7,757 nt of DNA. Origin: Gemmatimonadaceae bacterium (GTDB lineage: Bacteria > Gemmatimonadota > Gemmatimonadetes > Gemmatimonadales > Gemmatimonadaceae). The notes below the pieces were generated by a model. The model was given only the letters and a program-made list of their open reading frames with translations, ran no database searches and was not told where the DNA came from. The DNA lies in NCBI GenBank assembly GCA_025451425.1, contig JANWKK010000009.1, positions 1 through 7,757 on the forward strand, written 5' to 3'. Position 1 is the stretch's first letter. Each line of letters begins with the position of its first letter. This document shows positions 1 to 5,892 of this stretch, in pieces. The translations under genes and the position numbers were made by a program.

Positions 1-59
1 TCGGTGAGCCGTGAGATGTGAGCGGTCAGTTCGGGCCCGTTTCCAATAGCCGTGTTGGC

Positions 60-81
60 GGCTCGCCCGGGAAAGCGAGCC
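60..81. repeat. Small GC-rich hairpin in the left arm
   Basis: A perfect 7-bp stem (60-66 with 75-81) encloses an 8-nt loop. No U-run follows on either strand. It could be a terminator remnant or a local fold within the left arm of the inverted repeat; function is unknown. Confidence 0.25.
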
Positions 82-151
82 CAGACGCGAGAGGCAAGCT
101 GGCAGCGGACAGAGATCAGAAAACCACCTCAGCTATGAGAGCCAGCGGCGA

Positions 152-217
152 GCGATGAGAGTTCAGCTCAGCGATGAGAGTTCAGCTCAGCGATGAGAGT
201 TCAGCTCAGCGATGAGA
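152..217. repeat. 19-bp tandem repeat, 3 exact copies plus a partial
   Basis: The unit GCGATGAGAGTTCAGCTCA occurs identically at 152-170, 171-189 and 190-208. A partial fourth copy (GCGATGAGA) follows at 209-217. Related but diverged text precedes it at 131-151. The right arm of the inverted repeat contains only one comparable unit (262-276), so the array looks like a recent expansion within one arm. There are no spacers, so it is not a CRISPR array. Confidence 0.9.
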
Positions 218-391
218 TCTCGGCCGTGAGCGGCAAATCTCGTTAGTCGGGATCAATTCCGCTCACCGCTGAGCTGTTTGTCTCGCCTCTCGCCGCTGAC
301 TCTGATTGCTGAAGTAGTTCTCTGACCTCTGTGCGCTCTCGGCTTGCATCTCGCCTCTGGGCTCGGTGTCCTGGGTGAGATGCGTGAAGGC

Positions 392-413
392 CAGCTCGAA
401 AGGGCCCGAGCTG
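392..413 (-). terminator. Hairpin after rseP (weak terminator candidate)
   Basis: A perfect 7-bp stem (392-398 with 407-413) with an 8-nt loop starts 38 nt past the rseP stop. There is no U-run after it, so it is not a classical intrinsic terminator. It also lies inside the right arm of the long inverted repeat and would compete with that larger fold. Confidence 0.25.
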
Positions 414-451
414 ATGCCTCAATGTCGCCAGTTCCGTTCGAGGCGTTTGCC

Positions 452-1873
452 CTAGCCCCTTAGCCTGCCAAGCCAGTTCGCAATTCGCGCAAACCAACCG
501 TGCGTGTCGTTGTACATCACGACGACGAACAGCAATGCGATCGCGAGAAGCCCAAACCGGAGGATGTACTCGCGCGTCCGAAGGCTGAACGGCTTCCCCT
601 TCGCCGATTCGAGCACGTTGATCACGATCTGACCGCCGTCGAGAATGGGGATCGGCAGCATGTTCAGGATCGCGACGTTCACGCTCAGCAGGGCGATGAG
701 CGTCAACAAGCTCTCGAGCCCGCTCCGCGCTGCCTCGACCGACATGCGGGTGATGCCAACCGGTCCGCTCAGCTGGCTCACCGAGATCTCTCTCGTTACC
801 AGCTTTTTCACGATGTCCACGATCGCGCCCGCCATGAACAGCGTCATCCTGCTGCCTGCCACGACCGCGGTCCCGAATGGCATTTGCTCGCGATCCGTCG
901 GAATTCTCGAGCTAGCTCCAATCTTCCCGACGGTCCTGATCTGCGCTACCGCGAGCGTGTCCGGCGTCGCCTTTGGCGTAACCGTAACGTCGAGCGTTCG
1001 CTGCTGGCGTACGAGCGTAAGTCGAAGCGCGCGCTCAGGTGCTGCACTCACCACGCCTACGAGCTGACCCCATGTCGACACGGGACGGCCGTCGATGGCG
1101 ACGATGCTGTCGCCACTTTGAAGGCCAGCTTGGTCCGCGCGGCCCCCAGGAAGGATCGCGTCCAGCACCGCCGGACGCTCGAAGTCGAGCGAGGAGAGGA
1201 TTTGTTCGGGCGAGGGAGCACTGCCGCCCAGTGGCTGCCGCACCGTCGCGCGCGACGTACGGAAAACGACGCTGTCCTTGCTCGCCGCGATGCCACGGAC
1301 GGCATCCTCCCAGTTCCTCACCGGCAGCCCATTCACGGCGAGGATGGTGTCACCAGGCTGGAGCTGTGCGAATGCGGGCGCGTTAGGCAACGGCCGCACC
1401 TGGCCAATGACACGCGTCGTGATGACGGGATTACCAAAATGCAGCGCGATGAAGATGGCAATGACAAACGTGAGCACGACGTTCATCGTCACGCCCGCGA
1501 TCAGGATGAAGAGTCGCGCAGGCAGTGGCTTGCTCTCGAACAGTCTGTTCTCCGGTATCGGCTGCGGTCCGAAGGGAATCATCGCGTTCGGATCGTAGTC
1601 CGGATTCTCCAGCTGTGGCGCGCGCTCGCCACCGCCCTCGAGGAATGCCGCGTCCTCGTCGAGACGAGACGCCATGCGCACGTAACCGCCCAGGGGCAGC
1701 GCGGCGAGAATGTACTCGGTCTCTCCCCACCGCTTGCGGAAGAGTGACGGACCGAATCCGATCGAGAAACGGGGGGCGTATACACCCACCGTTTTCGCGG
1801 CAATGAAATGCCCGAGCTCGTGCACGAAGATCACGAGTCCGAAGACGAGTATAGGTGCCAGTATCGCTAACAT
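452..1873 (-). CDS. rseP: Site-2 zinc metalloprotease RseP with two PDZ domains
   Basis: RseP is an intramembrane zinc metalloprotease that cuts anti-sigma factors or remnant signal peptides after a first cleavage by another protease. The protein has 473 residues. HELGH at 18-22 in the first membrane helix supplies the zinc ligands and catalytic Glu. PDZ1 is about 153-210 (LQPGDTILAVNGLPV at 171-185) and PDZ2 about 235-300 (GLQSGDSIVAIDGRPV at 250-265). The third zinc-ligand motif NMLPIPILDGG is at 404-414 with D412. Membrane segments lie near 5-27, 121-146, 387-408 and 438-453. A charged, proline-rich insertion at about 68-118 is some 28 residues longer than in E. coli, and the usual AGP before the conserved Asn reads AGV (126-128). 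GAGG lies 11 nt before the ATG. The gene overlaps dxr by 7 nt and is last in the cluster; no bamA follows within the window. Confidence 0.96.
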   Translation of the reverse strand: MLAILAPILVFGLVIFVHELGHFIAAKTVGVYAPRFSIGFGPSLFRKRWGETEYILAALPLGGYVRMASRLDEDAAFLEGGGERAPQLENPDYDPNAMIPFGPQPIPENRLFESKPLPARLFILIAGVTMNVVLTFVIAIFIALHFGNPVITTRVIGQVRPLPNAPAFAQLQPGDTILAVNGLPVRNWEDAVRGIAASKDSVVFRTSRATVRQPLGGSAPSPEQILSSLDFERPAVLDAILPGGRADQAGLQSGDSIVAIDGRPVSTWGQLVGVVSAAPERALRLTLVRQQRTLDVTVTPKATPDTLAVAQIRTVGKIGASSRIPTDREQMPFGTAVVAGSRMTLFMAGAIVDIVKKLVTREISVSQLSGPVGITRMSVEAARSGLESLLTLIALLSVNVAILNMLPIPILDGGQIVINVLESAKGKPFSLRTREYILRFGLLAIALLFVVVMYNDTHGWFARIANWLGRLRG

Positions 1874-3000
1874 CGGAATCGATCCCTCACGTGGCGACGC
1901 GCCGCCTCATCAGCGGCGATGATGGCGTCGCGCGAATCACCATTCTCCGATCCCAGCGCGTCGAGTGCCGATTCGATCGCGCGGGGAATGTCGGCGAATC
2001 CAATCCGTCCCTCGAGAAAAAGCGAAACGGCTTCTTCATTGGACGCATTGAAGACTGCCGGTGCGGCGCCACCCATGCGACCGGCAGCGACGCCCAACGC
2101 CAACGCGGGAAAATCGTTGACACGGACGTGCTCGAAGGTCATCGGGGAAAGCTCGACTGGGTCGAAAGGCGGTACACCGGTATCTGCTACCCGTTCAGGG
2201 TGCGTTAGCGCATACAGCACGGGCAACTCCATGCTGGGTACGCCTAGCTGCGCCAGTACGCTGCCGTCGACGAATTCCACGAACGAGTGCACGACACTTT
2301 GGGGATGAACAACGACATCGATCTGCTCGAACGCTAAACCAAACAGATAATGTGCCTCGATGACCTCGAGGGCTTTATTCGCAAGAGTCGCACTGTCGAT
2401 GGTGATCTTTCGTCCCATGCGCCACGTGGGATGCTGGAGTGCCTCGGCGAGCGTCGCGCGCTCGATCTGCTCCGGTGTCCAATGCCGAAAGGGTCCGCCC
2501 GACGCCGTGAGGATCACCCGCCTCACGTCGACGCCGGAGCCGCCGGTGATGCACTGGAGAATAGCACTGTGCTCGCTGTCGACAGGCACGAGCTCGCCTT
2601 TCCCGCGCACGCGCGCGTTCTGAACGAGATGGCCCGCCATAACGAGTGTCTCCTTGTTCGCGAGCGCGACGCGCTTGCCGTGCTCGAGAGCAGCAAGCGT
2701 GGCGTCCAGACCCGCCGCACCAACCACGGCATTGAGCACGATGTCGACGTCGTCACGCGTCGCTGCGGCGATGAGGCAGTCGCGGCCGCACTGCCACGCG
2801 CCGTGATCGATCGCGCCGTTGTTCACCAGCCCGACGAACGCGGGCTGGAATTCCGCTTCCTGCTCGCGAAGCAGCGCTGCGTTATTGAACGCGGTGAGCG
2901 CGGAAACCTCGAATCGTTCCCGCTGCCGGCTAAGGACTCTTAGCGCCGTCGTGCCGATCGAGCCGGTCGATCCAAGAATCGCGACGCGCCGTTTCGTCAT
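1867..3000 (-). CDS. dxr: 1-deoxy-D-xylulose-5-phosphate reductoisomerase
   Basis: Dxr converts DXP to MEP with NADPH and a divalent metal, the committed step of the non-mevalonate isoprenoid pathway in the cytosol. From the ATG at 3000 it has 377 residues, slightly shorter than the usual near-400. The NADPH-binding GSTGSIG is at 10-16, NKETLVMAG at 115-123, the metal-binding D141-S-E143, LTASGGPFR at 164-172, HPTWRMGRKITIDSATLANK at 190-209 with the further metal ligand E212, and HPQSVVHSFVE at 232-242. The C-terminal helical domain follows. The ATG is chosen because it overlaps the cdsA stop as ATGA and sits four residues before RVAILG. A TTG five codons upstream adds only GAAA-type residues. 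The stop overlaps the rseP start by 7 nt. Isoprenoid precursors made here would feed undecaprenyl phosphate synthesis, whose enzyme gene is not in this cluster. Confidence 0.97.
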   Translation of the reverse strand: MTKRRVAILGSTGSIGTTALRVLSRQRERFEVSALTAFNNAALLREQEAEFQPAFVGLVNNGAIDHGAWQCGRDCLIAAATRDDVDIVLNAVVGAAGLDATLAALEHGKRVALANKETLVMAGHLVQNARVRGKGELVPVDSEHSAILQCITGGSGVDVRRVILTASGGPFRHWTPEQIERATLAEALQHPTWRMGRKITIDSATLANKALEVIEAHYLFGLAFEQIDVVVHPQSVVHSFVEFVDGSVLAQLGVPSMELPVLYALTHPERVADTGVPPFDPVELSPMTFEHVRVNDFPALALGVAAGRMGGAAPAVFNASNEEAVSLFLEGRIGFADIPRAIESALDALGSENGDSRDAIIAADEAARRHVRDRFRC

Positions 3001-3887
3001 CGCGGCGGCGCCCAAACGAGCAACATGGTAAACAGCACATAGGCCACCGGCAGCACGAAGAGCAGACTGTCGAATCGATCGAGCACGCCGCCGTGCCCTG
3101 GGATGACGTGCGAGCTGTCCTTCATGCCTGCCTCACGCTTGAGCAGCGACTCGGCCAAGTCACCAATTTGCGCTGCGACGCTCACGAGCAGTGCAAAGAC
3201 AAAGATTCCTCCGCGCACGAAGGCGAGCTGCGTCGACGGCGTCAAGATGAAGCGCGTATAGAGCCAGCCAACGAGCACCGTTGCCGCGAGCCCGCCCACC
3301 GCGCCGGCGACCGTTTTCCCTGGGCTTACGGAGGGCATCAGCTTTCGTTTCCCAAATGCGCGGCCGACGAAGAAGGCGCCGATGTCCGAGGCCCAGGTGA
3401 GGAGTACCGGAAGCAGCAGGAGGAGTCCCCCCGCGGCGACGGCAACGCCGCCTAACGGCACACGCACCGAGTCGATCACGTATTCGTGGTAACGAATGGC
3501 GTATCCAAAGCTGAGCATTCCGCCGGTGTACATCACACCGAACACGGTCGACGCCGCCGCGCCAAGCGGCTTCCCGTTGGCACCTCGAATGAATATCGCG
3601 AGGGCGAGAATGGCGAGTACGATGACCGCCAACGCAGAGAGCGGCAGCTCGAAGAGACGTAGATAGCGAGCGTGCACGAAGAGCGGTACGACGCCGGCCA
3701 AGGGAATCCCGATGTCCTCCATCGGCGTTAGGCCGGTCGCGCGAGCGATCCGGAAGAATTCCCAGGCGGCGAGCGCCGAGAGGATCGCGAGCAGTGCGGC
3801 CAGCGAGGCGCCGCCGGCGAACACGATCACCACGCCCAATGGCGCGGCAATGACACCGACAAGTACGCGCCGCGTCAGCTCCGACAC
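2997..3887 (-). CDS. cdsA: Phosphatidate cytidylyltransferase (CDP-diacylglycerol synthase)
   Basis: CdsA makes CDP-diacylglycerol from phosphatidic acid and CTP at the inner membrane, the branch point of phospholipid synthesis. The 296-residue protein is mostly hydrophobic, with membrane segments near residues 7-45, 60-70, 83-100, 112-130, 144-165, 193-212, 226-240 and 275-292. Diagnostic features are WASDIGAFFVGRAFGKRK (165-182), SPGKT (188-192), QIGDLAESLLKR (240-251), and the full family signature at 247-273 with K256-D257, HGG at 265-267 and the DRFD end at 270-273. The start is GTG with GGAG 5 nt upstream. The TGA stop overlaps the dxr ATG as ATGA. Two of the GCCTAACG octamers fall here (3450-3457 and 3726-3733). 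uppS, the usual neighbour between frr and cdsA, is absent. Confidence 0.96.
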   Translation of the reverse strand: MSELTRRVLVGVIAAPLGVVIVFAGGASLAALLAILSALAAWEFFRIARATGLTPMEDIGIPLAGVVPLFVHARYLRLFELPLSALAVIVLAILALAIFIRGANGKPLGAAASTVFGVMYTGGMLSFGYAIRYHEYVIDSVRVPLGGVAVAAGGLLLLLPVLLTWASDIGAFFVGRAFGKRKLMPSVSPGKTVAGAVGGLAATVLVGWLYTRFILTPSTQLAFVRGGIFVFALLVSVAAQIGDLAESLLKREAGMKDSSHVIPGHGGVLDRFDSLLFVLPVAYVLFTMLLVWAPPR

Positions 3888-3892
3888 GAGAA

Positions 3893-3896
3893 CTCC
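3893..3896 (-). promoter_or_regulatory. Shine-Dalgarno GGAG fixing the GTG start of cdsA
   Basis: In the transcribed sense the bases read GGAG, five nucleotides before the GTG at 3887. It is the clearest ribosome-binding site in the window and supports the GTG start. It lies in the 46-bp gap after frr, where uppS is found in many other genomes. Confidence 0.6.
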
Positions 3897-3933
3897 GGCG
3901 TCGCGCGCGGCACGGGTTGAGCCGGTGCGGAGC

Positions 3934-4488
3934 TCAGACTTCCATGATCTCGGCCTCTTTGGCCTTGATCAAGTCGTCGATCTTGTGGATGTAGTCGTCG
4001 TGAACCTTCTGGAGCTCCTTTTCGGCGTGCTTGACGTCGTCCTCGGAGACGCCCTGGAGCTTCTTGAGCGTCTCCCGCGCGTGCGTTCGGGCGTGCCTAA
4101 CGGCGATTTTCCCTTCCTCGGCCAGCTTGTGGACGACTTTCACAAGCTCCTTCCGCCGCTGCTCGTTCATGGACGGCAAGGGTACTCGGATCATCGCGCC
4201 CTGCGAGGACGGATCGAGCCCGAGATCCGACTCGCGAATCGCCTTCTCGATGGCCTTCGCCTGTGACTTGTCGAACGGCGTGACGATCAGGAGGCGAGGC
4301 TCGGGCGCCGAAACTTGCGCGACCTGGTTGAGCGCCATGGATGTGCCATACATGTCGACGCGTACGGTGTCGAGCATGTTCGGCGCCGCCTTGCCGGATC
4401 GAATGGAGGTGAACTCGCGGCGCGTGCTCTCGATGCCTTTGTCCATCGCGGCACGCATGTCTTTTGTAATTTGCTGAATAGTCATCAT
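3934..4488 (-). CDS. frr: Ribosome recycling factor
   Basis: RRF works with EF-G to split post-termination ribosomes. The protein has 184 residues, matching the usual 185. The N-terminal helix leads into IRSGKAAPNMLD (29-40). The second domain holds YGTSMALNQVA (47-57), then SDLGLDPSSQGAMIRVPLP (87-105), and the C-terminal helices include NEQRRKELVK (108-117). The functionally important arginines of the third helix appear at 131 and 134 (AVRHARTHAR), though the following residues are Thr-His rather than the common Arg-Asp. The start ATG overlaps the pyrH stop as ATGA; a second ATG follows directly, so the start is uncertain by one codon. No Shine-Dalgarno sequence is evident, so translation probably depends on coupling to pyrH. 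One GCCTAACG octamer lies within it (4095-4102). Confidence 0.97.
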   Translation of the reverse strand: MMTIQQITKDMRAAMDKGIESTRREFTSIRSGKAAPNMLDTVRVDMYGTSMALNQVAQVSAPEPRLLIVTPFDKSQAKAIEKAIRESDLGLDPSSQGAMIRVPLPSMNEQRRKELVKVVHKLAEEGKIAVRHARTHARETLKKLQGVSEDDVKHAEKELQKVHDDYIHKIDDLIKAKEAEIMEV

Positions 4489-5195
4489 CGAACCAGAGTG
4501 CCAACGCGTTCGCCGCGCACAGCGGCCACGAACGCGCCTGGACGGTGGATGTTGAGAACGATCAGCGGCAGGTGGTTCTCACTGCAGAGTGTGATCGCGG
4601 TTTGATCGATCACTTTCAGGCTCTGTAGCATGACGTCGCGGAAGCTGATTTCCTCGTAAAACTTCGCGTTCGGGTCGGTCTTCGGGTCGGCCGAGTACAC
4701 GCCATCGACGCTCGTCGCCTTGATGATGACGCTCGCTTTCATCTGAATCGCGCGCAGCGCGGCTGCAGTGTCGGTGGAAAAGTATGGATTCCCCGTTCCC
4801 GCGGCAAAGATGACGATACGCCCCTTCTCGAGGTGCCGGAGGGCACGCCGACGGATGTACGGCTCAGCCACCTCCTCCATTCGGATTGCCGTCATCGCGC
4901 GGGTATTGAGTCCCTTGCGTTCCAGTACGTCCTGTACCGCGAGCGCATTGATGACGGTACCCAACATCCCCATGTAGTCGCCCGTCACGCGGTCGACGCC
5001 CATGTCCGAGACGAGACGACCGCGTACGATGTTGCCGCCACCGATGACCAGGCCGACGGACGCGCCGGCTTTCACCACCGCGGCGACTTCGTCGGCCACA
5101 CGATCGACAGTTGCGAAATCAAACGGACCTTTCTCTCCGGCGAGGGCCTCGCCGGAGAGTTTCAGGAGGACGCGTGGGTACGCGAGCTCGCTCAA
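4485..5195 (-). CDS. pyrH: UMP kinase
   Basis: Bacterial UMP kinase of the amino-acid-kinase fold, which phosphorylates UMP to UDP with ATP in pyrimidine nucleotide synthesis. The protein has 236 residues, typical of the family. The phosphate-binding KLSGE is at 12-16, the glycine-rich GGGNIVRG at 52-59, TGDYMGMLGT at 71-80, the nucleotide-binding GTGNPYFSTDTAA at 133-145, and SVDGVYSADP at 162-171. The start codon is TTG: an in-frame TAG lies only five codons upstream and KLSGE begins at residue 12, so no better start exists. No Shine-Dalgarno sequence is seen before it. A 27-nt near-perfect palindrome covers codons 13-21. The TGA stop overlaps the frr start as ATGA. The E. coli enzyme is a hexamer regulated by UTP and GTP; whether that applies here cannot be read from the sequence. 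Confidence 0.97.
   Translation of the reverse strand: MSELAYPRVLLKLSGEALAGEKGPFDFATVDRVADEVAAVVKAGASVGLVIGGGNIVRGRLVSDMGVDRVTGDYMGMLGTVINALAVQDVLERKGLNTRAMTAIRMEEVAEPYIRRRALRHLEKGRIVIFAAGTGNPYFSTDTAAALRAIQMKASVIIKATSVDGVYSADPKTDPNAKFYEEISFRDVMLQSLKVIDQTAITLCSENHLPLIVLNIHRPGAFVAAVRGERVGTLVR
5133..5159 (-). repeat. 13-bp perfect inverted repeat inside the start of pyrH
   Basis: Positions 5133-5145 and 5147-5159 are exact reverse complements around a single central base. In mRNA this would be a 12-bp stem with a 3-nt loop, beginning at nucleotide 37 of pyrH. It falls over the codons for the conserved SGEALAGE segment, so part of the symmetry may follow from the protein. It could act as an mRNA hairpin near the start, as an operator-like palindrome, or be coincidental. 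Confidence 0.6.
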
Positions 5196-5230
5196 GCGTG
5201 AGCGCTGCTAGGGTCCGTGTCGTGCCTCAT
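5192..5230 (-). CDS. Possible 12-codon upstream ORF coupled to pyrH
   Basis: An ATG at 5230 opens a 12-codon frame (MRHDTDPSSAHA) ending in TGA at 5194-5192. The stop overlaps the TTG start of pyrH as TTGA, the geometry of translational coupling. No clear Shine-Dalgarno sequence precedes the ATG; AAAG about 10 nt upstream is the best. Because pyrH itself starts at TTG without a visible ribosome-binding site, delivery of ribosomes by this small frame would be useful, but a chance ORF of this length is quite possible. The frame and overlap are seen; translation is inferred. Confidence 0.3.
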   Translation of the reverse strand: MRHDTDPSSAHA

Positions 5231-5262
5231 TTGATTAGCACTTTCTGATCGTGTCTCGATGA
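5196..5262 (-). other. tsf-pyrH spacer
   Basis: This 67-bp spacer separates tsf from pyrH. It has no U-run terminator and no recognisable promoter or Shine-Dalgarno sequence before the TTG start of pyrH. It holds most of a small upstream reading frame whose stop overlaps the pyrH start. An in-frame TAG at 5208-5210 means pyrH cannot extend further upstream than the TTG. Confidence 0.5.
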
Positions 5263-5865
5263 TCACGCCTCGCCGAGTTGATACCGCACGAAGCGTCGAA
5301 CCTGCACGTTCTCGCCCGTTTTCGCAGACAGTTCCTTTACGAGATCACCGATCGTTTTCTTGGGATCGCGGACCCACGCTTGGTGGAGGAGCGCGACGTC
5401 CTTGTAATACGCCTCGATCTTCCCGTCGACGATCTTGTCGATCATGTTCGCCGGCTTGCCGCTCTGTTTCACCTGCTCAATGAAAATCCGGCGTTCTTGC
5501 TCGACTTTCTCGGCCGGGATTTGCTCCTTGTCCACAGCGATCGGCGCCGCCGCCGCAATGTGCTCGGCGACATACTTCGCGACCTGCTGGAACTCCTCGT
5601 TGCGGGCCACGAAATCCGTCTCGCAATTGAGCTCGACGAGCACCGCGATCTTGCCATTGTGGTGCAAGTAATGGCCGATCACGCCTTCGCTCGCCGTCCG
5701 CCCCGCGCGCTTCTCCGCTTTGGCGGCGCCGCTCTTTCGCAGATACTCAACGGCCTTGTCGATGTCGCCGCTAGTCTCCTCGAGCGCCTTCTTGCAATCC
5801 ATCATGCCCGCGCCGGTCCGGTCGCGGAGCTCTTTCACGTCTTTGGGACTCACCATCGTCGTCAT
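5263..5865 (-). CDS. tsf: Elongation factor Ts (short form)
   Basis: EF-Ts is the guanine-nucleotide exchange factor that recycles EF-Tu-GDP. From the chosen start the protein has 200 residues. The N-terminal UBA-like domain contains LRDRTGAGMMDCKKAL at 13-28. The signature TDFVARN, which contacts EF-Tu, is at 83-89, and the C terminus has VRRFVRYQLGE. The length resembles the short Thermus-type factor (about 200) rather than the E. coli type (283), so one core subdomain copy is missing by design and there is no truncation. The start is the ATG at 5865, with AGG 6 nt upstream. An in-frame ATG at 5904 is rejected because it lies in the loop of the rpsB-tsf hairpin and adds non-family residues. 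A third ATG at 5856 is also possible. Stop is TGA. Confidence 0.97.
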   Translation of the reverse strand: MTTMVSPKDVKELRDRTGAGMMDCKKALEETSGDIDKAVEYLRKSGAAKAEKRAGRTASEGVIGHYLHHNGKIAVLVELNCETDFVARNEEFQQVAKYVAEHIAAAAPIAVDKEQIPAEKVEQERRIFIEQVKQSGKPANMIDKIVDGKIEAYYKDVALLHQAWVRDPKKTIGDLVKELSAKTGENVQVRRFVRYQLGEA

Positions 5866-5892
5866 ATCAAACCTGCCGTGCTGTCGTGGAAA

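Larger units (their letters stand above)
26..414. repeat. Long imperfect inverted repeat, arms 26-178 and 262-414
   Basis: Reading the right arm on the minus strand aligns it to the left arm over about 150 bp with only two single-base gaps (near 39 and 163). My hand count is about 115 identities in 152 aligned positions. The best blocks pair 26-38 with 402-414, 76-85 with 356-365, 109-114 with 327-332, 143-152 with 289-298 and 164-178 with 262-276. Paired coordinates sum to 440 or 441 throughout, which rules out scattered word matches as the whole explanation. The core 76-152 is about 83% identical. It begins about 37 bp past the rseP stop, so a readthrough transcript could fold into a very long hairpin. 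No transposase, target-site duplication or known element was recognised. Confidence 0.75.
1..451. other. Non-coding region downstream of rseP
   Basis: No credible gene is found in these 451 bases. The stretch is rich in variants of GTGAGCGG, GCGATGAGA and GCGAGAG words. It is organised as one long imperfect inverted repeat (arms 26-178 and 262-414), with a tandem array near the inner end of the left arm. The central piece (about 218-261) and the outer ends (1-18 and 422-451) do not align with each other. No U-tract terminator is visible after rseP. Confidence 0.6.
1381..4102. repeat. Four copies of the octamer GCCTAACG / CGTTAGGC
   Basis: Exact copies occur at 1381-1388 (CGTTAGGC on +), 3450-3457 (GCCTAACG on +), 3726-3733 (CGTTAGGC on +) and 4095-4102 (GCCTAACG on +), so both orientations are present. 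They lie inside rseP, cdsA (two) and frr. Relative to the coding strand each copy is read in a different codon arrangement, using codons such as CTA, TTA and AGG that GC-rich genomes tend to avoid. That argues for a DNA-level word rather than a protein motif. No copy is intergenic. Confidence 0.55.

Noticed and set aside
152..217. CRISPR array
   Set aside because: The repeats are directly adjacent with no spacers and the unit is only 19 bp.
243..497. 84-codon minus-strand frame running into the non-coding end
   Set aside because: Starts out of frame inside the 3' end of rseP and reads through the repeat region; no recognisable protein features.
500..1747. 415-codon open frame on the plus strand
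   Set aside because: It lies wholly antisense to rseP, has no family resemblance and a highly charged Arg/His-rich translation typical of a GC-rich shadow frame.
3001..3015. Longer dxr starting at TTG 3015
   Set aside because: The ATG at 3000 overlaps the cdsA stop in the common ATGA manner and gives the expected distance to the NADPH motif.
4080..4100. Thr-His in place of Arg-Asp in the third helix of RRF
   Set aside because: The two arginines most tied to function are kept at 131 and 134, so I treat it as tolerated variation.
3712..4266. 184-codon plus-strand frame with a Leu/Val-rich middle
   Set aside because: Antisense to frr and the start of cdsA; the Leu/Val repeats are the reverse reading of Lys/Asp-rich frr codons.
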